A DNA stretch of 64,000 bases from JANSXG01 sp024743075. GTDB taxonomy: Bacteria > Planctomycetota > Phycisphaerae > Phycisphaerales > UBA1924. The first letter of the stretch is position 1, and each line of letters begins with the position of its first letter. The stretch covers positions 3,351,115 to 3,415,114 of the forward strand of contig CP159477.1 of the NCBI GenBank assembly GCA_042140185.1. The letters run 5' to 3'. Positions 24,320 to 33,819 of the stretch are shown here, in pieces. Below the pieces are notes generated by a model, which was not told the origin of the DNA, searched no databases, and saw nothing but the letters and a program-made list of their open reading frames with translations. The position numbers and the translations under genes were made by a program.

Positions 24320-25657
24320 ATGCCCAGACGTGTCGTCATTACCGGGATCGGAGCCGTCACCCCGTTCGGCGTCGGGATCGATGCGCTGTGGGAGGGGTTG
24401 TGCTCCGGGAAGTCGGCTCTGGGGCCGATCGAGTCGTTCGATGCGACGGGGTTCCGCTCGTCGCTGGGGGCGGAGGTCAAGGACTTCAAGGGGCGTGATT
24501 TCGTGCCCAAGACCTACCGGAAGGCGGTCAAGGTCATGGCGCGGGACACCGAACTGGCGGTCGCCGCGGCCCAGTGCGCGACCGAGGAGGCCGGACTGGT
24601 GACGCAGGGGAGCAGCGCCCACGCCGACGACGGGGCGGCGCTGACCTACACCCCGGATCGGGTAGGGTGCCAGATCGGGGCGGGGCTGATCGCGGCGGAG
24701 GTGCCCGAGCTGGCGATGGCGATGGCCACGGCGACCGAGGACGGTGAGTTCAGTTACGCGCGATGGGGGGCCGACGAGCAGTCGGGCGCGGGGATGGACA
24801 ACCTGACGCCGCTTTGGATGCTCAAGTACCTGCCGAACATGCTCGCGTGCCACGTGACGATCATCCACGATGCGCAGGGGCCCTCGAACACGATCACCTG
24901 CTGCGAGGCGTCGGGGCCCTTGAGCATCGGCGAGTCGCTGCGCGTGATCGAGCGGGGCGATGCGGATGTGTGCTTCTCGGGGGGTGTGGAATCGAAACTG
25001 AACCCGATGGGGCTGCTGCGCCTCGACCTGACGGGCGTGCTGGCGCACACGAAGCCGGGCGATGAGGCGTGGACGCTGGTGCGCCCGTACGACGAGGGCG
25101 CGACGGGGACGCTGGTCGGCGAGGGCGGCGGGATCCTGATGGTGGAAGGCGCAGAGGCGGCGAAGTCCCGCGGGGCGCGCGCCATCTGTGCGATCGAGGG
25201 ATTCGGCGCCGGGCACACGCCGGCGAGCAAGGACCCGGAGCGGCGCGCGGTCGGGCTGGAGGTCGCGATCGAGGCGGCGCTGAAGGAAGCGGAGATCGGC
25301 CCGGAGAAGATTGATGCGATCGTGCCGCAGGGCGCGGGGCATCGTCACGCGGACGCGACGGAGGAAGCGGCGCTGCGGCGCGTGTTCGGCGATCGGCTGC
25401 GGGATATCCCTCTGGTGACGGTGACGCCCCAGATCGGGACGCTGGCGGCGGGCGCGGGCGCGATCGGCGTGTGCGTGGGCGCGAAGTGCCTCGAGCAGCA
25501 GAAACTGCCGGCGCGCCTGCACGCGGGGACTCCCGTGGACGGTTTGGACGCGGGGGCTGCGGACGCGCGCGATGCGGATCTCGAGTATGTGCTGGTGTGC
25601 ACGGGCGCGATCGGCGGCCAGAACGCCGCGATCGTGCTGAAACGCAGCGCCGGCTGA
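24320..25657 (+). CDS. beta-ketoacyl-ACP synthase-like protein with degenerate active site
   Basis: A 445-residue thiolase-fold protein of the FabF/KAS II class (RRVVITGIGAVTPFGVG at the N-terminus). The nucleophile position is kept: Cys195 in TITCCEASG aligns with the active Cys of TACAAS. Both histidines of the Cys-His-His triad are lost. The HGTGT block reads QGAGHRH (Gln337 at the His position), and the K-xx-xGH block reads TPQIGT (Thr369 and Thr374). The protein should therefore be unable to run normal decarboxylative condensation. It resembles chain-length-factor partners, although those usually lose the Cys instead. A complete KS lies two genes downstream, suggesting a heterodimer. Start at ATG 6 nt after TACAAT. 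Confidence 0.85.
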   Translation: MPRRVVITGIGAVTPFGVGIDALWEGLCSGKSALGPIESFDATGFRSSLGAEVKDFKGRDFVPKTYRKAVKVMARDTELAVAAAQCATEEAGLVTQGSSAHADDGAALTYTPDRVGCQIGAGLIAAEVPELAMAMATATEDGEFSYARWGADEQSGAGMDNLTPLWMLKYLPNMLACHVTIIHDAQGPSNTITCCEASGPLSIGESLRVIERGDADVCFSGGVESKLNPMGLLRLDLTGVLAHTKPGDEAWTLVRPYDEGATGTLVGEGGGILMVEGAEAAKSRGARAICAIEGFGAGHTPASKDPERRAVGLEVAIEAALKEAEIGPEKIDAIVPQGAGHRHADATEEAALRRVFGDRLRDIPLVTVTPQIGTLAAGAGAIGVCVGAKCLEQQKLPARLHAGTPVDGLDAGAADARDADLEYVLVCTGAIGGQNAAIVLKRSAG

Positions 25658-25755
25658 TCGCCGGGCCTACCCGGGTTCCGGTATGGTGTAGGCCTACTTC
25701 ATGACGCTCCGACCGCGTCGAATTCTCCCCGACCGAGTCTTGAGGAACTCATTGC

Positions 25756-26240
25756 ATGACCAGCCATGACGCCCGACGACGACCGACCCTGCGGAACGAT
25801 GAACTGGACCCGGCGCTCACCGAGGTGAGCCGCAAGGTCATCGGCTGCGCGATCGACATCCACAAGGCGCTGGGGCCGGGCTTCGACGCCTCGGTGTACG
25901 AACGAGCGCTGTCGATCGAGCTGAAGGACTGCGGCGTCGACCACGACCTGCACTACAGCTTCCCGATCCACTACGGCGGGCAGGACATCGGCCACCACTC
26001 GGTGAGTCTGTTCGTGGATGAGCGGTTCGTGGTGCAGGTGATGGCCAGCGACTGCGAGGTCTCGGGCTACGACCGGACGGTGCTGCGTTCGCAGCTGCGC
26101 CAGCGGACCTGGAGCTGGGGCTGATCATCAACTTCTCTCGTCGGCGCCTGAAGGACGGCGGGCTGGTGCGGGTGCTGAACCCGGACAAGCTGGAAGCACT
26201 GCGCGGCGATGAGGACGAGGACTACGAGGACGAGCGTTGA
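25756..26240 (+). CDS. GxxExxY-family protein, frameshifted
   Basis: A protein of about 160 residues once a single frame change is allowed. The first part has ELDPALTEVSRKVIGCAIDI, HKALGPGFDASVYERAL (the signature, with Ala in place of the usual Glu) and SLFVDERFVVQV. After a break near 26095-26110 the other frame continues DLELGLIINFSRRRLKDGG, exactly the expected LELGLLINF ending, and then an acidic tail. The family has a PD-(D/E)XK-like fold and no settled function. A TGAGGAAC leader precedes the ATG. The stop TGA overlaps the TTG start of the second KS, so the three genes form one operon. Confidence 0.75.
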
Positions 26241-27634
26241 ACGCACCGGGCGTCTCCAATGTGGGCCGGCAGCGCCGGGTAGTCATCACCGGCATGGGGT
26301 GGGTGACGCCCCTGGGCTTCGACGTCGATTCGGTGTGGACGAAGCTGTTGTCGGGCGCCAGCGCGATCGGGCCGGTGACGCACTTTCCGGCCGAGACGTT
26401 CCGGACGAACTTCGCGGCGGAGGTGAAGGGCTTTGATCTGGCGAACTTCTTCGCCGAGCCGGAGCCGTTCCGTCACGCGCAGCGGAATAGCGCGTACGCG
26501 CTCGCCGCGGCGGCGATGGCGTGGAAGCAGGCCGGGCTGGGTGATGCCGGCAAGGCGGGCCAGATCAACGCCGGGTTCACGAAGGAAGCCGGGTTCGACG
26601 AGCGTCGGGTGGGTATCTACCTCGGCGCGGGCGAGGGCATCCTGAACTTCGACGGGTACGCGAAGGCGAACCTGGAGGCGTGGGACTCGGACTCGCGCTC
26701 GGTGGACTTCAAGCGCTGGGCGGAGGAGGCGTACAAGCGGTTCGACGCGCACGGTGAGACGGAGCAGGAGCCGAACATGCCGGTGACGCACCTGGCCGAG
26801 GCGTTCGGCGCGTGCGGCCCGGCGTTCAACTGCATGACGGCGTGCGCGGCGTCGACGCAGTCGGTGGGTGAGGCGTTCGAGATCCTGTCGCGCGGGGACG
26901 CGGACATCATGCTCGCCGGCGGTGCGCACTCGATGATCCACCCGCTGGGCATGACCGGGTTCATCCGGCTGACGGCGATGAGCACGCGGCGGGACGAGCC
27001 GTCGTCGGCGAGCCGGCCCTTCGACCAGACGCGCGACGGATTCGTGATGGGTGAGGGCGCGGGCATCCTGGTGCTCGAAGACCTGGAGCACGCGCTCGCT
27101 CGCGGGGCGACGCCCGTAGCGGAAGTTTGCGGCTACGGGTCGTCGGCGGACGCCTACCGGATCACGGATATTCAGCCCGAGGGCAAGGGCGCGATCGCGG
27201 CGATGGGTGAGGCGCTCGAGCAGGCGGGCATCGACCCGGGAGCGACGGACGAGAACGGTCGCCCGCTGGTGCACTACATCTCGGCGCACGGGACGGGGAC
27301 GAAGGAGAACGACTCGATCGAGACTAAGGCGGTGAAGGGTCTGTTCGGCGACAACGCGGGCAGGATCCCGTTCTCGTCGGTGAAGTCGATGATGGGTCAC
27401 CTGATTCAGGCGGCGGGGGCGGTGGAACTGATCACCTGCGTGCAGGCGATCCGGACGGGCTTTGTGCCGCCGACGATGAACCTGCGCACGCCTGACCCGG
27501 TGTGCGATCTGGACTACGTGCCGAATCAGGCGCGGGATCTGGCGGATGCGGGCGGCGTGGAAGTGGCGATGTCGAACAGTTTCGGCTTCGGCGGGCAGAA
27601 CGACACGCTGGTTGTGCGGCGCTACCGGGGATAA
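26237..27634 (+). CDS. beta-ketoacyl-ACP synthase (FabF/KAS II type)
   Basis: A 465-residue condensing enzyme with all catalytic residues: Cys203 in MTACAAST, His351 in SAHGTGTKEND, Lys383 and His388 in SVKSMMGH. It would elongate acyl-ACP with malonyl-ACP in fatty-acid or polyketide-type synthesis. The N-terminus is RRVVITGMGWVTPLG. Insertions around residues 100-175 (AGLGDAGKAGQINAGFTKEA onward) lengthen it relative to E. coli FabF (413). The start is TTG, overlapping the previous stop as TTGA, with a GAGGA-rich stretch upstream. The degenerate KS upstream is the obvious partner. No ACP, ketoreductase or malonyl transferase gene is in the window. Confidence 0.9.
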   Translation: MNAPGVSNVGRQRRVVITGMGWVTPLGFDVDSVWTKLLSGASAIGPVTHFPAETFRTNFAAEVKGFDLANFFAEPEPFRHAQRNSAYALAAAAMAWKQAGLGDAGKAGQINAGFTKEAGFDERRVGIYLGAGEGILNFDGYAKANLEAWDSDSRSVDFKRWAEEAYKRFDAHGETEQEPNMPVTHLAEAFGACGPAFNCMTACAASTQSVGEAFEILSRGDADIMLAGGAHSMIHPLGMTGFIRLTAMSTRRDEPSSASRPFDQTRDGFVMGEGAGILVLEDLEHALARGATPVAEVCGYGSSADAYRITDIQPEGKGAIAAMGEALEQAGIDPGATDENGRPLVHYISAHGTGTKENDSIETKAVKGLFGDNAGRIPFSSVKSMMGHLIQAAGAVELITCVQAIRTGFVPPTMNLRTPDPVCDLDYVPNQARDLADAGGVEVAMSNSFGFGGQNDTLVVRRYRG

Positions 27635-27639
27635 CGCTG

Positions 27640-28572
27640 ATGGCTCGCGGCTCACGCGCCAGCAAGGGACGCGGGCCGACGCGCCGAGAGCGTCGCGAGG
27701 CGGCAGCACGGGCCAAACGGGGGGGGCGCAACCAGGAAACCGAAGAAGCGCCGAAGAAGCTGACGACCCGGCGCGAGCGTGCCGCGGCCCGGCTTGCCAA
27801 GTCCGGTCGCACCGATCGGTCGTCGCGATCGCGCAGGCGCGGGGTACGCGGGCTGCTCGCGACCGAGGCGCGCCGGCGGGTTTTGTATTCCGGTGTTGTG
27901 GTGCTGGCGGCGGTGTTGACGCTGGCGATCGGCGTGGGCTGGTGGCTGGCGTCGCGTCCGCCGGGGTGGTGGGCGGAGGTGAACACGAGCGAGCCCTCTG
28001 TGGTTTCGACCTCGCGCGCGGTCGAGAACTGGGCGGTTTCGACAATGACGCGACAGCACCCGCACGAGCAGCGGTGGGCGGTGACGATCACCGAGGACGA
28101 CGCGAACGCGTGGCTGGCGGTGCGCCTGCCCTTGTGGGTGGAGAGCGAATACGGGCGGTGGCCGGAGGGAATCCGGAGCGTGCGCGTGCGGTTCCACGAG
28201 GGGCGGGTGATCGTCGGCGCGGACATCCGTGAGCCCGGGGCGGAGGACGCGCGGGTCGTCGCGGCGGCGCTGGAGGTTGATATCGGTGAAGACGGCAGTG
28301 CGCGGGCGGGGATCGGTTGGACGCAGATCAACCGGCTGAAACTGCCCGGGGTGATCGGGTTGAACCGGCTGAGCGAGTGGATCGACAGCGCGGGCGAGGG
28401 AGAGATCGCCGAGCGGCTGGGCGAACTGGTGCGCGGGGAACTGAACGCCGAGACGCTCGACTGGCGTCTGGAGGACGGGCGGCGCGTGACGGTGCACGGC
28501 ATCCGCAGCGAGGGGGGCGAACTGAGTCTCGTGTGCTCGACGAGCGCTGCACCGGTGCGGACGCGGCGCTGA
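27640..28572 (+). CDS. single-span membrane protein following the KS pair
   Basis: A 310-residue protein starting 5 nt after the KS stop, so almost certainly co-transcribed. The first 85 residues are extremely basic (many Arg/Lys and Ala), a likely nucleic-acid- or membrane-surface-binding cytoplasmic tail. One helix follows (VLYSGVVVLAAVLTLAIGVGWWLA). The remaining 200 residues are outside and resemble a lipid- or ligand-binding domain (ITEDDANAWLAVRLPLWVES and SVRVRFHEGRVIVGADIREP), similar in feel to proteins that bind membrane lipids. No named family is recognised. Confidence 0.7.
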   Translation: MARGSRASKGRGPTRRERREAAARAKRGGRNQETEEAPKKLTTRRERAAARLAKSGRTDRSSRSRRRGVRGLLATEARRRVLYSGVVVLAAVLTLAIGVGWWLASRPPGWWAEVNTSEPSVVSTSRAVENWAVSTMTRQHPHEQRWAVTITEDDANAWLAVRLPLWVESEYGRWPEGIRSVRVRFHEGRVIVGADIREPGAEDARVVAAALEVDIGEDGSARAGIGWTQINRLKLPGVIGLNRLSEWIDSAGEGEIAERLGELVRGELNAETLDWRLEDGRRVTVHGIRSEGGELSLVCSTSAAPVRTRR

Positions 28573-28579
28573 CGCCGGC

Positions 28580-29149
28580 TTATTTGACCTTGCGCAGGTA
28601 TTCCATGATGCGGTCGGCGACACCTTTGCCGACGCACTGCACATAGAGGCGGTCCGGGGGCAGGACATCGACGACGAGAGCCGTGCCGCCGGAAGCAAGG
28701 ACGCTGATGCTCTGGGCGGGTTTCTCGGCGTTGTTGAGCAGCGAGCGGACCATGGTCTCCAAGGTTTCGTGCTCGTCGCGCGAGACGAAGAGCGGGTCGC
28801 GGCTGTTCTGGTGCAGGGAGGCTTCGGCGTCGATGTCGAGCCAGCGCTCGACGGTGGCCATGTCGAAGGCGGTGAGGTCGAGCACTTCCCTCCAGCTCGT
28901 GCGCGGGACGAGGGCGACCTCGTTGATGTTGAGGGCGTGGAAGACCTCGTCGCACATGCGCGGCAGGCTTTCGGTGCTCGCGTCGAGGGTGCGGTCCGCT
29001 TGTTCAGAGTCCGGCGGGTTCGCTCCGATGTTCAGCGTGCAGGAGCGATCGTCCACGATCGTGAATTGCACCATCCCGTCTTGCTCGTCGGCTTCGACGC
29101 CGAGTTTCTCGATGACGGGAAGGGCTTTCGCGTAGGCGAGGAAATCCAC
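28580..29149 (-). CDS. hypothetical cytoplasmic protein
   Basis: A 189-residue soluble protein with a GTG start behind a GGAGGACCG Shine-Dalgarno sequence. Composition is acidic and well balanced. Notable blocks are MVQFTIVDDRSCTLNIGANP, WREVLDLTAFDMATVERWLD and the end RIMEYLRKVK. No transmembrane, signal or catalytic motif is seen and no family is recognised. It converges on the KS-linked membrane protein with a 7-nt gap. Confidence 0.7.
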   Translation of the reverse strand: MDFLAYAKALPVIEKLGVEADEQDGMVQFTIVDDRSCTLNIGANPPDSEQADRTLDASTESLPRMCDEVFHALNINEVALVPRTSWREVLDLTAFDMATVERWLDIDAEASLHQNSRDPLFVSRDEHETLETMVRSLLNNAEKPAQSISVLASGGTALVVDVLPPDRLYVQCVGKGVADRIMEYLRKVK

Positions 29150-29316
29150 CGGTCCTCCAGGGGTTGGACGCCGGCCTCGGCCGGCGCGGTTGTGTTGGGT
29201 CGCACGACGCTGGCTTCAGCCGGGCCGTCGGCGACATCAATCTATCGACCGACGCGGAGGGGGATCAAGAGTCAGCGGGCCGATCTCCCACGCGCCGGGT
29301 CGAATTGCGATTCCGG

Positions 29317-29322
29317 TACACT
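29317..29322 (+). promoter_or_regulatory. -10-like hexamer before YrdC-phosphatase fusion
   Basis: TACACT lies 7 nt before the GTG start codon, and no Shine-Dalgarno sequence is present. Same arrangement as at the other putatively leaderless genes. Confidence 0.4.
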
Positions 29323-29329
29323 AGGCACG

Positions 29330-30469
29330 GTGGGATCGGTTACCAGCAACAGCCCGAAAACGCTTACGGTTCGGGAGGCCGCCGATGCGGTCCGCGCGGA
29401 CCGACTGGTGGTCGTGCCGACGGAGACGGTCTTCGGGATCGCTGCTGCGGCGTCTTCGAAGGGGGCGGTGGACTCGCTGTGGTCGCTCGGCACCGAATCG
29501 AGTCGGCTGGCGCTGGCGTGGCACATCGAGTCGGGCGTGCGCCTGGCCGAGACGCTGGAGGGAGCGGAGCACCGGCTTTCGGCGGTGCAGCGTCGGCTGG
29601 TCGAGAAACTGTGCCCCGGCCCGCTGCTGCTCGCGATCGAACTCGGTGACGACGCGATCGAGAGGGTGCGATCGGCGCTCGGTGTCGAGCCGGGTGTGCT
29701 CGACGACGACGGGGTGCTGCTGGTCCGGATCGTCGCGAACCCCCAGACCCAGCGGGCTATCAGCGAGGTGGGCGGTCCGGTGATCGTTCGATCGATCCCT
29801 GGCGGCGGCAACGCACGCACCGGCGATGAGATCGCCCGCGCGATTGATCGCATCGGGGCAGCGCATCTGGTCGCCGGCGTGCTCGCGAGCGATTCCCGCC
29901 CGCTGGGCAAGGGGTCGACGCTCGTACGATTCCTGACTTCGGGCGGCTATCGTGTTGATCGCGAGGGCGCGTACGCCGAACGCTACATTGATAAGCAGAT
30001 TATGCGAACCATTCTCTTCGTTTGTACCGGGAACACATGCCGCTCACCGATGGCGGCTGCGATCGCGCGGGAGTTGATCGCGCGCGAGCCGCTGGAGTTG
30101 CCGACGACCGTTCGCAGCGCGGGCGCGTTCACGTCGGGCGGGATGCCCGCGACTCCTGAGGCGGCGACGGCGGTCGAGTCGCTCGGGTACACGATGGGGG
30201 GGCATCAGTCATCGGTGCTGACGCGCGAGATGATCGCGCAGGCCGACGAGATCTACGGGCTCACTTCGTCGCACGTGGACGCGATCCGCGCGATCGACCC
30301 GAACGCGGGCGACAAGGTGAAACTGCTCGATCCGGACGGCCAGGACGTGACCGACCCGATCGGGCAGTCGCAGCCGGTCTACGATGCCACGGCGAAGCGA
30401 CTGCGCGACTTGATCGAGAAGCGGCTGGGGGCGATGCGGTCGGCGGAGAAGGGCGGGGCGTCGCGATGA
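29330..30469 (+). CDS. YrdC/Sua5-like domain fused to protein-arginine-phosphatase-like LMW-PTP
   Basis: A 379-residue two-domain protein. Residues 10-205 are YrdC/Sua5-like (VVVPTETVFGIAAAAS, CPGPLLLAIEL and KGSTLVRF). The KxR-containing block that binds substrate in threonylcarbamoyl-AMP synthases is replaced by LGTESSRLALAW, so this activity is doubtful. Residues 225-375 are a low-molecular-weight phosphatase with the P-loop VCTGNTCRSPM (Cys232 to Arg238). Thr236 is the residue that marks arginine phosphatases of the YwlE type rather than tyrosine phosphatases. DPIGQSQPVYDATAKRL carries the general acid Asp. Firmicutes have the same order as separate genes (ywlC-ywlE-rpiB). An internal ATG before RTILFVCTG could allow separate translation of the phosphatase. 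Confidence 0.85.
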   Translation: MGSVTSNSPKTLTVREAADAVRADRLVVVPTETVFGIAAAASSKGAVDSLWSLGTESSRLALAWHIESGVRLAETLEGAEHRLSAVQRRLVEKLCPGPLLLAIELGDDAIERVRSALGVEPGVLDDDGVLLVRIVANPQTQRAISEVGGPVIVRSIPGGGNARTGDEIARAIDRIGAAHLVAGVLASDSRPLGKGSTLVRFLTSGGYRVDREGAYAERYIDKQIMRTILFVCTGNTCRSPMAAAIARELIAREPLELPTTVRSAGAFTSGGMPATPEAATAVESLGYTMGGHQSSVLTREMIAQADEIYGLTSSHVDAIRAIDPNAGDKVKLLDPDGQDVTDPIGQSQPVYDATAKRLRDLIEKRLGAMRSAEKGGASR

Positions 30470-30918
30470 AACTCGCTATCGGTTCTGATCATCGCGGGCG
30501 CGACGCGGCGCTTCACCTTGAGAAGCGCCTGCGCGATGCGGGTCATGAGATCGTCGCGATGGCGGTGCTCGGCGAGGGCGAGATCGGCGACTACCCCGAC
30601 GCGGCGTCGGTCGTGGGGCGCTCGGTCGCGTCCGGCGAGGCCGCACGCGGGATCCTCATCTGCGGCACCGGGCTGGGGATGGCGATCGCCGCGAACAAGA
30701 TTCAGGGCGTGCGAGCGGCGACCGCGCACGACGAGATCACCGCGGAGCTCTCGCGGAGTCACCTCGACGCGAACGTGTGCTGCCTTTCGGCGGACCTGCT
30801 GGGCCTGCGCCTGATCGAGAAAATCGTGGACCGCTGGCTGACGATCGAGTTCGAGGGCGGGCGACACCAGCGCCGCATCGAAAAGATCAACGCGATCGAG
30901 GCCGGCGAGGGCGACTGA
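30466..30918 (+). CDS. rpiB: ribose-5-phosphate isomerase B
   Basis: A 150-residue enzyme interconverting ribose 5-phosphate and ribulose 5-phosphate in the pentose phosphate pathway. The family signature begins MKLAIGSDHRG (Asp8, His9), and CGTGLGMAIAANK holds the catalytic Cys66 and the anion-binding loop. HDEITAELSRSHLDANV is the conserved C-terminal block. The start overlaps the previous stop (ATGA), so it is translationally coupled to the YrdC-phosphatase fusion. Confidence 0.95.
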   Translation: MKLAIGSDHRGRDAALHLEKRLRDAGHEIVAMAVLGEGEIGDYPDAASVVGRSVASGEAARGILICGTGLGMAIAANKIQGVRAATAHDEITAELSRSHLDANVCCLSADLLGLRLIEKIVDRWLTIEFEGGRHQRRIEKINAIEAGEGD

Positions 30919-30934
30919 CCGGCTCGGGAACGGA

Positions 30935-33249
30935 TCAGTCCGAACCGATGACAACGGACGCGATGGCGTCGATCCGCTCGCAGATGTCGGGGTGGGCCCG
31001 CCAGCTCGGCTGAAGGCGGAGGCGCCGGATCTCGCGGGCGATGGCGGGCGTGCGGCTGCCGTCGGCGTTCTGGCGACTCAGGATCTCGAGCATGCGCATC
31101 GAAGCGTGCCAGTAGGCGCGGGCCGAGCGGTCCTCGGGCGCTGTGGCGCCGACGATGGTTCGGAACATGCCGAAGGCGTCGGCGTCGTCGCCGGTTCGCA
31201 GGGCCGCCTCGGCGCCGATGATGGAGAGCCAGACACGGTCCGCGGGTTCCTTCACGCGTGAGCGCGCTTCCGTAGCGGCGGTGGCAGCTTTGCGGAGCGT
31301 GTCGGCGTCGTCCGTGCGCAACGCGGCGGAGAGCGACCGGATGGCGAGGCGCGTGTAGATGCCGCTTCGGTGCGAAAGCGCGGCGCCAGCGGCGGCGGCG
31401 GTGTCGGCCAGCGCGAAATCGGGCTGGGAACCCGGTATCGCGGCGCGGATGTCGGCGCCATCGGGCAGGTCGCGCTGGGCGAACAGCGCTGCGCCGAAGA
31501 TTCTGTTGTCGGTGACCGGTCCGGTCAGCGACTCGCCGGCGAGGAGGGCCGCGCGGGTCGTGAGGACCTCGACGATCCAGTCCGGATCGAGCTCGATGGT
31601 CTGCAATGTCCGGAACGCGGCCTCTGGTTCAGCAAGGCCGGCGACACGCATGGTGGCGATCAGGGCGGGATCACCCTCAGCACGTTCGAGCGGGTCGGCG
31701 AGCCGGCCGAGCAGCTCTATGGCGTGCTGCTCCTTTTCGCGGGAGATGATGGGCTCGTCGATGAGCGAGGAGACCTGACTTCTGACGAGCAGGTCGAGCA
31801 GCCGCGTTGCGGAGGCGGCGAGCGCGACCTGTGCGTCGCGGTCGGTGAGATCGTTTTGGGTGGTGCGTTCGAGAAGCCGCTGGGCACGCTCGAACGCGTC
31901 TGCTCCGGTTGGGATCGCCAGCAGATCGAGGTTCGACCGGGACGATCCGGGCCGGGCGATGAGCGCGTCGACGAGTCCGGCGATGTCTGTGTCGGTCGCG
32001 TCGTCCCAGATCTCCGGGTGATCGGGAGACGCGAGGCACACGCGCAGCAGGTACGCGACCCACTCCAGCGCGGATTCGCCGAGGGGCGTGTCCGAAGCCA
32101 GTGTGTCGAAGCCGATGGCGAGTTCTGAGAGGTGCTTCACGCGCATGGATGCCGGAGCATCGGGATCGAGCTGGCCCGCCTGCAGCGCCAGCGCGAGCAC
32201 GGTCAGCGGACCGACATCCGCGTCGCGGAGGACGGTGCGCGGGTCTTCGGCACGCGAGGCTTCGGCGATCAGCAGTGTTGCCTCTGCGGTCTGGCCCAAG
32301 GTCTCGGCGTTCGCGTTCGAGAGGAGTGCCTCGCAGCGGAGGATGGGCGGCAGCCAAGAGAGGTCATCCCAGGCATGCGCCCGCGCGAGGTCGAGGGCTT
32401 GGCCGGCGAGGCGATCCGTTTCGGCTGCGAGCAGTCGCGAGCGCTGGTCGACGGTCGACGCCTGTGACGCGCTGATGGACGCGAGGCGAAGACGCAGTCG
32501 TTCGGCGTCTCCGGGATCCTCGGGCATCGACCCGCGCGCTCGATGGGTGAACGGGCGATCGCGACCAACAGCGTCTCGGCGGCGCGGAGACTCGCGAGCG
32601 TGCCGGGGGCGGTTTCGACGAGGTCGCGGTCCTCGCGGAACGCGTCGCGGATCGACCGTATCGCTTCGACGGCGCGCTCGGTGTCGCGGAGCCGCAGCGA
32701 GGCGAGGGCGATGATGAGCTCGCGCTCGGCATCGGACCAAGCGGAGACAGACTCGGCGCGCTCGGCGGTGCGCCGGGCTTCTTCGAAGGCACGGCGCGAC
32801 TCGTCGCTCGTCCCGACGGCGGGCTCGACGGCGACGCCGTAGACGAGCAGGCCCCGTGCCCGGGCGAGCGGCAGGAGGACGGTGCTGAGCTGGACCGCTT
32901 CCTCGATGCCGTCTTCGTTGGCGGCGTCGGCGTCGCGCAGGCGGTTGTCGATGACCGGCTGCATTGCGCCGAGCAGGTCAGCGAGGTCGCTTGCGGTCTT
33001 GCGGAGGCCATCGCGTTCACCGTCGGTCGGCACACCGAAGAGCGCCCAGCGGAGCCCGTCATCGGACCACGGGGGCAGCGCGTGGAGAAGTTCCGCATCG
33101 AACGCGCGGCAGAGGTCGGCGAGCGAGTCTTCGTGCTCGCGTTGCAGCGCCGCGACCCGCTCGATCGGGGGCCGGGCGTGCATCGGCGTGGCGCAGAGCA
33201 TCGATGCGCCGAGGGCGATCGAAAGCTTCAGAGTGCGGATCGGTCGCAT
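30935..33249 (-). CDS. large secreted helical-repeat protein, frameshifted
   Basis: Two frames together give about 770 residues. The first starts with a signal peptide (MRPIRTLKLSIALGASMLCA, then TPMHA) and continues with helices (VAALQREHEDSLADLCRAF and SVSAWSDAERELIIALASLR). The second carries on from MPEDPGDAERLRLRLAS to the end, again almost all alpha-helical with Ala/Leu/Glu-rich TPR-like pairs. The frames exchange near 32525-32560. No single repeat family is clear; a TPR/HEAT-like scaffold is the best guess. It is the last gene of the ExbB/ExbD/VWA locus, starting 9 nt after the ExbD stop, so it is probably the periplasmic partner of that system. Confidence 0.65.
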
Positions 33250-33255
33250 GGGTGC

Positions 33256-33261
33256 ATGTTA
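33256..33261 (-). promoter_or_regulatory. TAACAT hexamer 6 nt before the helical-repeat gene
   Basis: The hexamer has the right form and spacing, but its TAA is also the stop codon of the upstream ExbD gene. It may therefore be fortuitous in what looks like an operon. Confidence 0.2.
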
Positions 33262-33819
33262 GCCGCCGCTGGGCCGGGCGAAGCGGACGCGCTCGAACCC
33301 GGCGCGGGTGACGGCGTTGTAGGCGCCGAGGGTGTGCTCCCAGCGGGTGCCCGGTTCGGGCGCGATGACCATCTCGTGGTCGGGCGCGAGCAGGTCGCCG
33401 CGGAGCGCACCGAGCGTCGTGGTGAGCGCGTCGTAGCCGTTGAGTTCGCCGACGAGCGGCGAGTCGGTGGTCAGGGCGTAGTCGGCTCGTCCGTCGCCGC
33501 TGGACCGGACACTGACAAGGATGGGTTGTTCGGGCAGGGCGAACGGGTCGTCGGCGACCTCGGCGGCGCCCTGGCCGGGCAGGTCGAGCGAGAAGGCGTC
33601 TTCCTGTTTGGCGAAATCGGCGGTGAGCATGAAGTAGAGCAGGAGCAGGAAGACCACATCGATCATCGCGGTGAAGTTGAGCGCCATCGATGCCTTGCGA
33701 GCGCCGGTGTGGCGGCGCGTGCTCGTCCGGCGCCCGAGCGGCTGCTCGCCGGATCGCTCGACGACGGGTTCGCCCCAGTCCAGCGAACGCAGATCGACTC
33801 CGGTGGTCTTCGCGCTCAT
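33259..33819 (-). CDS. ExbD/TolR-family protein 1
   Basis: A 186-residue inner-membrane protein with one N-terminal helix containing the proton-conducting Asp (Asp54 in FTAMIDVVFLLLLYFMLTAD) and a periplasmic domain of about 115 residues. The cytoplasmic N-terminus is long (about 45 residues) and basic. With ExbB it would form a proton-driven motor energising an envelope process. Its ATG overlaps the stop of the second ExbD gene (ATGA), so the two are co-translated. Confidence 0.88.
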   Translation of the reverse strand: MSAKTTGVDLRSLDWGEPVVERSGEQPLGRRTSTRRHTGARKASMALNFTAMIDVVFLLLLYFMLTADFAKQEDAFSLDLPGQGAAEVADDPFALPEQPILVSVRSSGDGRADYALTTDSPLVGELNGYDALTTTLGALRGDLLAPDHEMVIAPEPGTRWEHTLGAYNAVTRAGFERVRFARPSGG

